A DNA stretch of 64,000 nucleotides from G963675935 sp963803125. GTDB taxonomy: Bacteria; Planctomycetota; Planctomycetia; Pirellulales; Thermoguttaceae. The notes under the pieces are model-generated. The model searched no databases, had not been told where the DNA came from, and saw only the letters and a list, made by a program, of their open reading frames with translations. Shown here in pieces: positions 34,865-43,352 of the stretch; the first letter of the stretch is position 1; each line of letters begins with the position of its first letter. Made by a program: the position numbers and the translations under genes. The DNA is taken from positions 1,116,001 to 1,180,000 of the forward strand of contig CAWDLR010000003.1 of the NCBI GenBank assembly GCA_963803125.1, written 5' to 3'.

Positions 34865-37348
34865 CTATTGCTTCACGCGATAGATTTTCTTCAGTGGCTC
34901 GGCGTTTTGCGGCACCAGTTCCAATATCCCGTCATCGACCAACCGCTCGAAGACCTGCGGCTGAACGAAATCGGTAAATCCGTACGTGTCGCGGTAGCGC
35001 TTGATCTCGCCCCAGTCCACCAGGACGTAGGCGAGGCGAAGCGATGCGAACTCTCTGCGGATTTCGTTGGCCGGGCGAAGCTGCTCCTGCGGCGGAACGT
35101 GCCCCAAGGCCTTGCCCCTGACCAACTGCTCGAAGACGCAATCGTCGAAACAGGTGTTGTAGAATACGACCGGCTTCAGATCGAAAACGGCGGCGTCGCC
35201 GACGGTCAGCACCGCGCCGCGATCGGCGTCGTTGTTCACGTAATAATGACAAGGGGTAACCCATTGCGTGTCATTGCGGAGCTGGTCGAGCGGGATGAAC
35301 CAGGCGTTCAGCGGTCCGGCTGCCGAGATGAGGAAGTTGGCCCCCAGGGCGGCCAGCAGCAAGCCCTTCAAGACCCGCCGCCACCAGGCCTCGAAGCTCC
35401 AGCAAGCCCCCGCCCCGGCCAGCAGCGCCAACACCGGCGACAGCGGCAGCCAGAAACGGTCGATGCGATGCGTGAAAAGCCACCAGGCGGCGATAACGAA
35501 CACCGCGTAGGCCAACAATTCCCAGCGGAGCCGCCGCCAGATCACCGCCGGCTTGTTGCCCCAGGCCAACAGCGCCAACAGCGCCAGCGGCACGACCAGC
35601 GGGCTGATCCACTCGCTGGTCAAGACCACACCCTCCAAGTCCTTACCCAGGGTTTCGATCGCAAAATCGTGAGGTAGATGGGCCCGCTCCCAGCGTCGCT
35701 CCTTCTCGGCGTTCCACGTTGTGCCGCCGAAAGTTCCATACATCAGCGGATACGTGGGATTGCCGGTGAGAACCCAGTTCTTGGCAAACCACAGACCGCA
35801 ACCGAGCGCCGCCGCCAGCAGAAAGACGGCGCAGGCCGCCAGCGGACCCACATTTCGCCCTTCCGGCCTCAACCGCGGAGGCGTTGGCGACGATGCTTCC
35901 GGCGGAGGCAATTCTCCCGCCGCCGACCAACGATCGCGATTGTCGCCGTGCTGCCGGGAACGTCCAACCAAGGTCCAGAGCGCCAGCGGAATCAGCACAA
36001 ACAGCACGGCGGGATACTTCGTGGCCACGGCGCCGCCAGCCAAATAGCCCGACAGAGCAACCAGGGCCGCCACTGAATAACGCCCGCCGCTTTCACCGTT
36101 TCGTTGCGATGGCAGTTGCGCGTCTCGTTGGGATGGCAGTTGCACTGCCATTCCCCGCCCGCGCGACAGCAGCAGGGCGTACAACGCCAAAAACAGATAA
36201 CACGCGGAGGCCCCCTCGATCAGGCCCGAGCAGGTCACGTTGACGTTGGGCATGATTGCGGTGCTCGTAAGCCAGGGAATCGAGATGTAGACCAGGGCGG
36301 CAACCACGCCCGCGCCGGTCGAGTAGAACCGCCGTCCGGCGGCAAACAGACCCAGGGCGCACAGCGGCGTGAAGGCGGCGATGACCGTTTTGCCCACCAG
36401 CCCACCCCACCACCAGTCGCCAGCGACCGTCATCGCCAGCAGGCTGAGCATTTCGGCGCCTAGGGGCATGTTGGCATACACATTGTGCGGCAGAAAGGTG
36501 ATCTGTCCGCGCTGGTAGAACTCCTTCGGGGCCTGCAAATGGTATTCGCAAACGTCAAAATCGGTCGGCGGCAGCATCGCCGCCAGCAGAATTGCCGCCA
36601 GAAACGGCAAAGCCAGACACAGCCAGTGCCGACCGACAAAACCGGCACAGCGGCGGTAAGCGGCCAGCAACACTTGATGGCGCTGCAACTGGCGGCGCTG
36701 CTGGGGCGACGGCGACGACCGCCGTTGGGCCGGCAGTTGACGTTGGGCCGGCAGTTCAACTGCCGGCCCAACCGCCAGCCCGGCGGCCGATTGAATCGCC
36801 GCCAAGGCAAGATGGTCTTCCACGCTGCCCACGGTTCTCAAGCCTGTTCGCTCGCGGCCGTCACGGTTCGAGCGCCTCCGCCAGTACCAGAAACCGGCGG
36901 CGGCCACCAACGTCAGCAACGCCGGCATCCCGGCGGCCCGCAATCGCCCGAGTTGCCCGAAAAGCCCTGCCGCCAGCGTCCACGTGCTCAGCAGATTCAA
37001 GCCGACGGCCGTGGAAAAAACGGTGGTTTCCAGGCGTGTCAACCCCCGGGCAACGCGCAACAGCGAGAGCAACAGCCATCCCAGAACCGCAGCCCAGACG
37101 AGTATCAACCCTGCCGCCAGCAATATCCCCGCCCGATCGCCCAGACTGAATTGCGGCGGTACGCCGAACCAATTCACAAACAGCGAGTCGTTCGACCCCA
37201 CAACCGTTGCTTTGGCCAGGGCGTAGACCAATTGGCCGCGCCGCCACGTCTCCGTCCGGCTGGAGAGACTCGGCAGCAGCGTGATGTAGAAGAAGAGCCC
37301 ATAGGCCGCCAGTCCGACAAGAATCGCCGTGTTCTGCAGTAGTTTCAT
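34865..37348 (-). CDS. Large GT-C-type (PMT/ArnT-like) membrane glycosyltransferase
   Basis: An ~827-residue protein with a dozen or more membrane helices. An acidic motif in an early extracytoplasmic loop (LPPTDFDVCEYHLQAPKEFYQRG) fits the GT-C catalytic loop, and LPHNVYANMPLGAEM matches ArnT/PMT-like proteins. The C-terminal ~130 residues are soluble (VLTVGDAAVFDLKPVVFYNT, DWGEIKRYRDTYGFTDF). It should transfer a sugar from a lipid carrier outside the membrane. The start MKLLQNTAILVGL at 37348 is 2 bases after the upstream stop at 37351, so the two genes are one transcript. Two repeat insertions (36103-36154 and 36723-36771) encode QLPSQR- and QLPAQR-type peptides in loops. Confidence 0.85.
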   Translation of the reverse strand: MKLLQNTAILVGLAAYGLFFYITLLPSLSSRTETWRRGQLVYALAKATVVGSNDSLFVNWFGVPPQFSLGDRAGILLAAGLILVWAAVLGWLLLSLLRVARGLTRLETTVFSTAVGLNLLSTWTLAAGLFGQLGRLRAAGMPALLTLVAAAGFWYWRRRSNRDGRERTGLRTVGSVEDHLALAAIQSAAGLAVGPAVELPAQRQLPAQRRSSPSPQQRRQLQRHQVLLAAYRRCAGFVGRHWLCLALPFLAAILLAAMLPPTDFDVCEYHLQAPKEFYQRGQITFLPHNVYANMPLGAEMLSLLAMTVAGDWWWGGLVGKTVIAAFTPLCALGLFAAGRRFYSTGAGVVAALVYISIPWLTSTAIMPNVNVTCSGLIEGASACYLFLALYALLLSRGRGMAVQLPSQRDAQLPSQRNGESGGRYSVAALVALSGYLAGGAVATKYPAVLFVLIPLALWTLVGRSRQHGDNRDRWSAAGELPPPEASSPTPPRLRPEGRNVGPLAACAVFLLAAALGCGLWFAKNWVLTGNPTYPLMYGTFGGTTWNAEKERRWERAHLPHDFAIETLGKDLEGVVLTSEWISPLVVPLALLALLAWGNKPAVIWRRLRWELLAYAVFVIAAWWLFTHRIDRFWLPLSPVLALLAGAGACWSFEAWWRRVLKGLLLAALGANFLISAAGPLNAWFIPLDQLRNDTQWVTPCHYYVNNDADRGAVLTVGDAAVFDLKPVVFYNTCFDDCVFEQLVRGKALGHVPPQEQLRPANEIRREFASLRLAYVLVDWGEIKRYRDTYGFTDFVQPQVFERLVDDGILELVPQNAEPLKKIYRVKQ
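36103..36154. repeat. In-frame GTTGGGATGGCAGTTGCACT hairpin in the GT-C gene
   Basis: A full stem GTTGGGATGGCAGTTGCACT GCCATTCC (36127-36154) is preceded by a half copy GTTGCGATGGCAGTTGCG (36103-36120). On the coding strand it gives repeated QLPSQR peptides. Confidence 0.8.
36723..36771. repeat. In-frame GTTGGGCCGGCAGTTCAACT hairpin in the GT-C gene
   Basis: GTTGGGCCGGCAGTTCAACT GCCGGCCCAAC (36741-36771) is a perfect 31-bp foldback, preceded by a half copy from 36723. It encodes AVGPAVELPAQRQLPAQR in a linker between membrane segments. Confidence 0.88.
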
Positions 37349-37350
37349 GG

Positions 37351-37878
37351 CTACAACTTGTCGGAGTCCTCGAAGGTGTAGTCGGTCACCAGCCAACGGC
37401 CGCCCTCCAACCGCAACTGAAGGGTCACGTGCCGCGCGAAGCCGTGATAGGGCATCTCACCCTTGCGGTCGCTTCCTCGGCCCACGGCGAGAAACTGCGC
37501 TTCGGCCGAGGGTGGGCTGGTCAGGCGGTTCACCTTGACCTCCAAGCCGCTGATATGCGCCTCCTCGAACTGAACGCGCCCAAACACCCAGGTCGTAAAG
37601 GCGCGAGCCTTCTTGGCCGACGGCGAAAGGCAATCGAGGGCGCCTTGCAGATTGTTCTTTCTCACCGCCGCCACCGCCGCATCGAGCGTCTGCGCCACCG
37701 CCTTGCGATCGGTAATCACAAAATGCTCGACGACCAGACCGGCGGCAACCAGTACCGCCACGCCGAGCATGGCGATCAGGTACTTGCCCAAGCCCGTCCG
37801 CAGCAGCAGGAACGCCAGCACGGCCTCGACCGCAATGCCGATGAACAGAATCGGCCACGGGCTTTCAACGAAGATCAT
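37351..37878 (-). CDS. Unknown membrane-anchored protein
   Basis: This 175-residue protein has two N-terminal hydrophobic helices (PWPILFIGIAVEAVLAFLLL and LIAMLGVAVLVAAGLVVEHF) and a soluble domain of ~120 residues (AVAQTLDAAVAAVRKNNLQGALDCLSPSAKKAR ... GGRWLVTDYTFEDSDK). The soluble part has the look of an NTF2-like or DUF-type domain with a W near the C-terminus, but no family is claimed. It starts 3 bases after the enolase stop and ends 2 bases before the GT-C start, so the three genes eno, this one and the glycosyltransferase form one transcription unit. Confidence 0.78.
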   Translation of the reverse strand: MIFVESPWPILFIGIAVEAVLAFLLLRTGLGKYLIAMLGVAVLVAAGLVVEHFVITDRKAVAQTLDAAVAAVRKNNLQGALDCLSPSAKKARAFTTWVFGRVQFEEAHISGLEVKVNRLTSPPSAEAQFLAVGRGSDRKGEMPYHGFARHVTLQLRLEGGRWLVTDYTFEDSDKL

Positions 37879-37881
37879 CTC

Positions 37882-39165
37882 TTATCTCTTTTTCGGGAAG
37901 AGCGGACCGCCGTAGAGGGCCGCCTCGCCGAGGATTTCTTCGATTCGCAGCAACTGGTTGTATTTCGCCATGCGATCGGTGCGCGAGGCCGAGCCGGTCT
38001 TGATCTGGCCGGTGCCCATCGCAACCGCCAGGTCGGCGATCGTCGAATCCTCCGTCTCGCCGCTGCGGTGACTGATGACGGTCGTGTAGTTGTTTCGCCG
38101 GGCAAGATCGATGGCCTCGATTGTCTCGGTCAGCGTGCCGATCTGGTTCACCTTGATGAGGATGCTGTTGCACACTCCCTCGTCGATGCCGCGTTGCAGC
38201 CGCTCGGTGCTGGTGACGAACAGATCGTCGCCGACAAGTTGGATCTTACTGCCCAGCCGATCGGTCAACAACTTCCAGCCCTCCCAATCGTCCTCGGCGC
38301 AGCCGTCCTCGATCGAGCAGATCGGGTATTTCTCGACCCATTTGGCGTAGATGTCAACCAACTGGGCCGCCGTGATCTCCTTGCCGTCAACGCTATAGCG
38401 CTTCTTCTCGGTGTCGTAGAAGGCCGAGGCGGCCGGGTCGAGGGCGACAGACGCCTGCTTGCCGGCTTCGTAGCCCGCCTTGCCGATCGCTTCGACGATC
38501 ACGTCCAAGGCGTCGGCGTTGCTCTTCAGATCGGGGGCGAAACCGCCCTCGTCGCCCACGTTGGTCGAGAGTTTCTTGCCCTTCAGCACCGCCTTGAGAT
38601 TTTGGAACACCTCGCAGCCGCAGCGGATGGCGTCGCTAAAGGTCTCGACGCCCAGCGGCACCACCATGAACTCCTGCACGTCCACGGCGTTGTCGGCGTG
38701 CGAGCCGCCGTTGATGATGTTCATCATCGGGACCGGCAGCAGCCGGGCGTTGCACCCGCCCAGATAGCGGAACAGCGGCAGCCCGCAGTGGTCGGCCGCG
38801 GCCCGGGCGGTGGCCAGCGACACGCCCAAGATCGCGTTCGCTCCCAGTTCCTTCTTGTTCTTCGTGCCGTCGATCTCGTTCATGCGGTAATCGAGCGCGA
38901 TCTGGTCCAGCGCGTCCATGCCGCACAATTCGTCGGCCAGTTTCGTGTTGACATTATCGACCGCCTTCATCACCCCACGGCCGAGGTATTTCTTCTTGTC
39001 GCCGTCGCGAAGTTCCAGCGCCTCGTGTACGCCGGTGCTCGCCCCGCTCGGCACGGCCGCCCGGCCAAAAGCGCCGCTGGCCAGTTCCACATCGACCTCG
39101 ATCGTGGGGTTCCCGCGGCTGTCAAGAATCTGTCGGGCGCGAATGTCTACAATCGTCGAACTCAT
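37882..39165 (-). CDS. eno: Enolase
   Basis: Glycolytic enolase of 427 residues, converting 2-phosphoglycerate to phosphoenolpyruvate. Family motifs are all present: ARQILDSRGNPTIEVDV, VPSGASTGVHEA, MMNIINGGSHADN, GDEGGFAPDL, metal ligands in ALDPAASAF, SIEDGCAEDDW and LVGDDLFVT, catalytic lysine in LIKVNQIGTLTET, and SHRSGETEDSTIADLAVA. The start MSSTIVDIRARQI at 39165 is the normal position; the frame upstream to 39324 runs into the mobile-element-like repeat. Confidence 0.98.
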   Translation of the reverse strand: MSSTIVDIRARQILDSRGNPTIEVDVELASGAFGRAAVPSGASTGVHEALELRDGDKKKYLGRGVMKAVDNVNTKLADELCGMDALDQIALDYRMNEIDGTKNKKELGANAILGVSLATARAAADHCGLPLFRYLGGCNARLLPVPMMNIINGGSHADNAVDVQEFMVVPLGVETFSDAIRCGCEVFQNLKAVLKGKKLSTNVGDEGGFAPDLKSNADALDVIVEAIGKAGYEAGKQASVALDPAASAFYDTEKKRYSVDGKEITAAQLVDIYAKWVEKYPICSIEDGCAEDDWEGWKLLTDRLGSKIQLVGDDLFVTSTERLQRGIDEGVCNSILIKVNQIGTLTETIEAIDLARRNNYTTVISHRSGETEDSTIADLAVAMGTGQIKTGSASRTDRMAKYNQLLRIEEILGEAALYGGPLFPKKR

Positions 39166-39526
39166 GGTCTTCTCCGTATGGTCAAGTTCTTGCAAAAGGC
39201 TTGAGTTTATCGGCAAAACAGGTCGCAGAATTTCCTTATTGTCTCCGATCGGCCGCCGGTTGGCTGAGCGGGGGCGGTTGCAGGCGGAAGCCGCCCTAGT
39301 GCCCGACCCGACCTTGATTGACATGTATTCAAATCAGTGGGGCAGGCGTGCTTGCCTGTCGTGGGCATAGGGGAATGGCAGAAAGGAATGTCTGCCCCAC
39401 CTGTCAACTAAGGTCGGATCGGGCACTAGGATTCGCGCAGACCAGCCGGCAGGAGGGCCGGTTCTCGCGATTCTTACGAGAGGGTCGGGGGGAGCGTCGC
39501 CGCGTGGAGATCGTGTCCCACAAGAT
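39166..39526. other. 361-bp region between eno and a small membrane protein gene
   Basis: It holds the 134-bp foldback element described at 39296-39429. The remaining ~130 bp before eno should contain its promoter, but no clear -10/-35 pair is seen. No gene is visible. Confidence 0.5.
39296..39429. mobile_element. 134-bp TA-flanked MITE-like element, IS630-type ends, with a nested palindromic repeat
   Basis: The ends CTAGTGCCCGACCCGACCTT GATTGACA and, inverted, CTAGTGCCCGATCCGACCTT AGTTGACA match at 25 of 28 positions. A TA dinucleotide lies at the same place in both ends, as expected for IS630/Tc1-type transposition. The first seven bases CTAGTGC equal those of the IS630 element at 52091. 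The middle contains a degenerate unit of the GCAGACATTCCTGTCTGC family (39336-39411), so one repeat lies inside another. Confidence 0.7.
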
Positions 39527-39838
39527 TCACTGAAGGACACAGTAAAGGAAAATGGCGAGCGGAAATCCGCTCAGCAACGTGCCCAGTACCGCCAACCGCA
39601 CTATTTCAGCACGCCCACGGCGGATTCCCCCGATGAGCGTGATAATCCCGAAGCCAAAGGCGAGCGAGTCCAAGAGATAAAACACCCCTAAGTGAAACGG
39701 CGAAAAGGTCGAGACCGGACTCAGCAGGAAAAGGACCATCGGGACGAAGACCGAAAACCACGCCGCTTGATGCAGTAACGTTCTCCGCCCTTTCGCGGGG
39801 CCCTCTGCGTCCAGCGTCGTTGTGTCGTTCGGGGGCAT
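39527..39838 (-). CDS. Small membrane protein of unknown function
   Basis: A 103-residue protein with a polar N-terminus and three hydrophobic helices (AAWFSVFVPMVLFLLSPV, FHLGVFYLLDSLAFGFGIITLIGG, LAVLGTLLSGFPLAIFLYCVL). It resembles short planctomycete membrane proteins of unknown function. The tidy hydrophobic spacing supports a real gene. It is convergent with nothing and separated by repeats from eno. Confidence 0.6.
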   Translation of the reverse strand: MPPNDTTTLDAEGPAKGRRTLLHQAAWFSVFVPMVLFLLSPVSTFSPFHLGVFYLLDSLAFGFGIITLIGGIRRGRAEIVRLAVLGTLLSGFPLAIFLYCVLQ

Positions 39839-39913
39839 ACTTGCCCTGGATTCGGACCGGTCATGCCGTGATTTGTAGTGTCACGATTAATCGCCGCAAC
39901 CTCTCAGGTTGCT

Positions 39914-40579
39914 CTACGATGCCCCGCCTCTGATCTTGGCAAACAGTTTCCTCAACGGCAACTCAAAGCCGGGCAGCACGTCGCCCCCCGTCAACACGCC
40001 GTTCTCGTCGAAAACAGCGCATTGCTCGGGCGACGTATAGACGGCGACGTTGCGGGTGCGAGGATCGACGTACCAGACCAGGCGAACGCCGGCGGCGAAG
40101 TAGTCCTGCAGCTTCCGCCGCATCTCGCCCTCCGTATTGCCGTCGGAAAGGACTTCAACCGCCAAGTCGGGGGCAACGGCAGGAATCGACGCCTTCGGCA
40201 GCTTACCGTCGGGAAAATGATTCCAGCTTACGAAAGCGACGTCGGGAATTCTAACCTGTCGAGGCAAAATCTTGAGCGTTCCCGCCTCCCCCGAGACGAT
40301 GCCGAGATTATGCTCCTCCACAAATCTGCCCAACCACTGGATAATCATTCCCGCCAGCACGGATTCCGTATAGCCCATAGTCTTCTCCACAAGCACGCCA
40401 TCGACCAACTCGCAGATTCGGTCGGAATGATCGATCAGGTCGAGGACGTCCTTTTCGGTGGCCGTGCCAGGCGTGGGGACAAGGCGAACGCGCTCCGGCG
40501 GCACGTGGCCGAGTTGCTCGAAGAGATCGGCAACGGTGACCCACACAGTCGGCGGTGAAGATCCGGCAACAGTGGACAT
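39914..40579 (-). CDS. Uma2 family (DUF820) restriction-endonuclease-fold protein
   Basis: This 221-residue protein has the PD-(D/E)xK-like layout typical of Uma2: LIDHSDRICELVDGVLVEKTMGY, RIPDVAFVSW, LAVEVLSDGNTEGEMRRKLQDYFAAGVRLVWYVDPRTRNVAVY. The conserved glutamate in VEVLS and the lysine in RRKLQDY are in the expected spacing. These genes are multi-copy in planctomycetes and cyanobacteria, often as single cargo genes; the biological role is not established. Nothing here points to a partner gene. Confidence 0.9.
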   Translation of the reverse strand: MSTVAGSSPPTVWVTVADLFEQLGHVPPERVRLVPTPGTATEKDVLDLIDHSDRICELVDGVLVEKTMGYTESVLAGMIIQWLGRFVEEHNLGIVSGEAGTLKILPRQVRIPDVAFVSWNHFPDGKLPKASIPAVAPDLAVEVLSDGNTEGEMRRKLQDYFAAGVRLVWYVDPRTRNVAVYTSPEQCAVFDENGVLTGGDVLPGFELPLRKLFAKIRGGAS

Positions 40580-40737
40580 CGGCGATAGTCTCGCTTGGTA
40601 GAATGCGCAGCGATCCCCAGAGCCTGCCCTCTATTCTAGGGGACAAGGCCCTATTCTGCAACTCGGCGTTCGTCGGCCCTCGCGATGTGGCGGGATTGGC
40701 CCGATTAGGGTAGAATCGATGTCGAAGGGAGAATCCC

Positions 40738-40890
40738 ATGATTCGGCCCGGAAGACTGCCTCATCGCCGTACTCGTCGTCCCGGCTACACCTGGATCGAA
40801 CTGATCGTCGTGGTCGTAGTCCCGGCCATTGCCCTAGGGTTATTCGTTCCGGCCACACAGAACGCGAGGGAGAAGCGCCGGCCGATCTGA
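40738..40890 (+). CDS. 50-residue stub of a DUF1559 / prepilin-type protein
   Basis: A frame from ATG 40738 to TGA 40890 encodes MIRPGRLPHRRTRRPGYTWI followed by ELIVVVVVPAIALGLFVPATQNAREKRRPI. This is the N-terminal prepilin motif of DUF1559 proteins (usual form GFTLVELLVVIAIIGILIALLLPAVQAARE), with conserved glycine before the aromatic residue, E at position +5, and the ending PA.Q.AREK. Normal DUF1559 proteins have about 300 residues. This one stops after the first helix. AGGGAGAA lies 5 bases before the ATG. It is either a degenerate remnant or a minimal pilin-like peptide. Confidence 0.75.
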   Translation: MIRPGRLPHRRTRRPGYTWIELIVVVVVPAIALGLFVPATQNAREKRRPI

Positions 40891-40960
40891 CGCTTCACCG
40901 GCGGGACGTTGCCGGCCGGCTATTTGTGGTACGGAGTTGTCCCGAACACAGGTTTTGAAG

Positions 40961-40987
40961 GCGGCAGACAGGAATGTCTGCCCCACC
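40961..40987. repeat. Half unit of the GGCAGACAGGAATGTCTGCC repeat
   Basis: CGGCAGACAGGAATGTCTGC CCCACC equals the right half of the pair at 22136-22204. It lies 19 bases after the end (stop side) of the GH57 gene. Confidence 0.75.
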
Positions 40988-41006
40988 GTATTGATGGATG
41001 ACTGCG

Positions 41007-43193
41007 TCAGACCGTTGCCGCCACGGCTTCTTCGTGGTTGTTGCGGCGTTCGGCGCGGCTGGTGTCGAGCGACAACTGCATGGTGACGCTCCAGCGGCCC
41101 TCCTTGTCGGCTTCGACCAGCCAGTGTGGCATCACCACCACGGACTGATGCACCAACTCGAACCCGCCCTCCGATTGGCTCACCGTCTCGATCGGGAAGG
41201 TCCAGAAGCCGCTGGGACGCGACATCTTCAGGCCGACGTCGATCCCCAGCCACTCGTCGGTCAGATTCAGCCCAAAGACGCCGTGCAAGTCGAGCTTCGT
41301 GCCGAGTTGGCCGAGCAGGTTGCCCTGGATGTCCGAGAAGTTCCGACCGTAGGCGTTGCTGGGCATTCCGGCGAAGTTCATTTCGACGGCGAAGTGCAGC
41401 GGCTGGCCCTGCGGCAGATTCTCAAGCATGTAAGCGACTTGCAGTGACGAACTGCCGGCATCGAGCGTCAGCCCCTTGGTGATCCGCACGGGGTGGCCGT
41501 TGACGTTGCCGTCGCGGAGCAATTGCACCTGGATGCGGTCGGGATTCCGCCGGATGCGGGCTTCGTAAGGGCCGGCGACGAAATCGCCGCGCTGCATCGC
41601 CGTGCCATTAGCCACGGCTTCCAGCGTCGCATCGTTGTCGTAGAACAGATCGACGAGGCTCTTGCGGAGATGGTCGTCGTATTGCAGCCGCTTGTCGAGA
41701 TCGGGCTGCTTGAAGACGACGCGGTCGTGGATACTGGCCACCTGCCCCTCTTCGCGATGCTCGCCGGCCCGGACCTTCTCGTGGTACGCCTCGGGCCGCC
41801 GGGCCAAGGTGGCCAGCAGGTTGTGTTGGATGCGGCGGACGTCGAGTTCGGTCATCTGCCCGCCGTTGTTCGGGCTGATCAGGGCCACCATCTTGTCGTT
41901 TGTCAGGCGGACTTCCTGCCGGGCGTCGAAATTAAAGTCGTCGGCCGCGGCCTCGATCCATGTCTCCGGCTTGCCGGTGGCCCGATCGAGCAGGTTGTCG
42001 GCGGCGATGAGGTGCTGGTAGACGGCGTTGCGGAGATGGGGCAGATAGATGCCGCCGAACGCCCCGTGCCAATAGCCGCAATTGCACTGGCCGCGATACA
42101 GTTCGCCGCGGGCCTGTTCGAGCAACTCGGGATTTACCGGTTCGCCCGAGGTCATCGCCGCCACGGTCTCCTGCAAGCGGCGGCTGACGCTCATCATGCG
42201 GCAGTACATTTCGTCGGCCTCGGGGTATTTCACCCGGTAATTCCGCCAGAATCCGCCGCGAATGAAGGGCCGCAACGACGCCCAGCGCGGGTCGTCCTTC
42301 ATCTCGCGGGCGATCCGCTCGTATTCCACCAGCCGCTCGGTCGGCAGCACCCATTCGGTCATTTCGCGATAGCTGCAATCGGGCAGGTAGATTTTGCCCG
42401 CCGGCGGAACGTTGTCGAACGCCTCGGCCAGCGTTGTCACCTGGATCCATTCCTGGTTTTGCACCAGGGCGTCGAAGAAGCGGACCAGCCAGCCGTCGTC
42501 GTAGACGTGCTTTTTCGTCTCCGGCCAGGTGCCGAACTTCTCGCCGTCGTCGCCGAAGACGACCACCGCGTTGTTGTGCTCCGCGGCGATCTTGCCCAGA
42601 TAGTCGATCGTCTGCTGCGGATCGGCGAAGGGGATCGTGTATCGCAGCCGCTCGCTGCCGGGAAATACCGACAGCACGCGGCCTTCATCCTCGGTCAGCA
42701 AGTGACCGGTCAATTGGGATTCGGCCAGTCCGGCGCACTTGAAGTGGAAGTCGTCCAGCACGGTGTACTCGATGCCGGCGTCGACCAAGTCGCGGACGAA
42801 CGACTGTTCCCAAACTCGCTCGGGCACCCAGACGCCGCGGACGGTCGCGCCCAGCCGGCTTTGCAGGAAGCGGGTGTAGCTGCGGATTTGGCCGACGCGA
42901 TCCCAGGAGGGGATCATCGCCAGGATCGGCTCGAAGTAGGCCCCGCCCAGAATCTCGATCCGTCCCTGTTCGACGAACTGGGCCAGCCGGCCGATGTACT
43001 CGGGCTCGTGGGCGGCCAGCCATTCCATCAGCGAGCCGCTGACGTGCAGCGACATCTTCAACGTCGGATAGCGGCCGAAAACATCGAGAAAACTGCGGTA
43101 ACTGTCGTCGTAGGCCCGTTGAAAAACGTCGTCGAAATTGCCGACGGGTTGGTGGTTGTGCAGGGCGAGAACGAAACGTATGCGGTTGGGCAT
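41007..43193 (-). CDS. GH57 alpha-glucanotransferase / alpha-amylase
   Basis: This ~728-residue glycoside hydrolase family 57 protein (retaining) acts on alpha-glucans. The N-terminal seven-stranded barrel shows LALHNHQPVGNFDDVF, WVPERVWEQSFV (nucleophile glutamate region) and VVVFGDDGEKFGTWP (acid/base aspartate region). The C-terminal half matches the DUF1925/DUF1926 beta-sandwich region (DFNFDARQEVRLTNDKMVALIS, GVFGLNLTDEWLGIDVGLKM). This domain set is that of 4-alpha-glucanotransferase-type GH57. Start MPNRIRFVLALHNHQPV at 43193. It is encoded next to GalT in the same orientation. Confidence 0.92.
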   Translation of the reverse strand: MPNRIRFVLALHNHQPVGNFDDVFQRAYDDSYRSFLDVFGRYPTLKMSLHVSGSLMEWLAAHEPEYIGRLAQFVEQGRIEILGGAYFEPILAMIPSWDRVGQIRSYTRFLQSRLGATVRGVWVPERVWEQSFVRDLVDAGIEYTVLDDFHFKCAGLAESQLTGHLLTEDEGRVLSVFPGSERLRYTIPFADPQQTIDYLGKIAAEHNNAVVVFGDDGEKFGTWPETKKHVYDDGWLVRFFDALVQNQEWIQVTTLAEAFDNVPPAGKIYLPDCSYREMTEWVLPTERLVEYERIAREMKDDPRWASLRPFIRGGFWRNYRVKYPEADEMYCRMMSVSRRLQETVAAMTSGEPVNPELLEQARGELYRGQCNCGYWHGAFGGIYLPHLRNAVYQHLIAADNLLDRATGKPETWIEAAADDFNFDARQEVRLTNDKMVALISPNNGGQMTELDVRRIQHNLLATLARRPEAYHEKVRAGEHREEGQVASIHDRVVFKQPDLDKRLQYDDHLRKSLVDLFYDNDATLEAVANGTAMQRGDFVAGPYEARIRRNPDRIQVQLLRDGNVNGHPVRITKGLTLDAGSSSLQVAYMLENLPQGQPLHFAVEMNFAGMPSNAYGRNFSDIQGNLLGQLGTKLDLHGVFGLNLTDEWLGIDVGLKMSRPSGFWTFPIETVSQSEGGFELVHQSVVVMPHWLVEADKEGRWSVTMQLSLDTSRAERRNNHEEAVAATV

Positions 43194-43230
43194 GGTAGCG
43201 GGTGGGGCAGGTGTTCGGGGGCGTGTTCCT

Positions 43231-43305
43231 GTAAAGCCGCGACCATTGGTCGCGGTTGCCGCAGCGTCCTGCATATTCTACCGCGACCGATGGTCGCGGC
43301 TTTAC
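43231..43305. repeat. 75-bp GTAAAGCCGCGACCATTGGT foldback upstream of GH57
   Basis: GTAAAGCCGCGACCATTGGT CGCGG (43231) and CCGCGACCGATGGTCGCGGC TTTAC (ending 43305) are inverted. Each arm contains its own stem CCGCGACCA...TGGTCGCGG. It starts 37 bases upstream of the GH57 start. Confidence 0.85.
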
Positions 43306-43352
43306 AGTCGATGCAGCGGGAATGTCTTTTTCTTCGGCAGCCGCACCCCAAA

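Noticed and set aside
37429..39204. Long + strand frame of 591 residues opposite enolase
   Set aside because: Enolase motifs on the minus strand are complete; the + frame has none.
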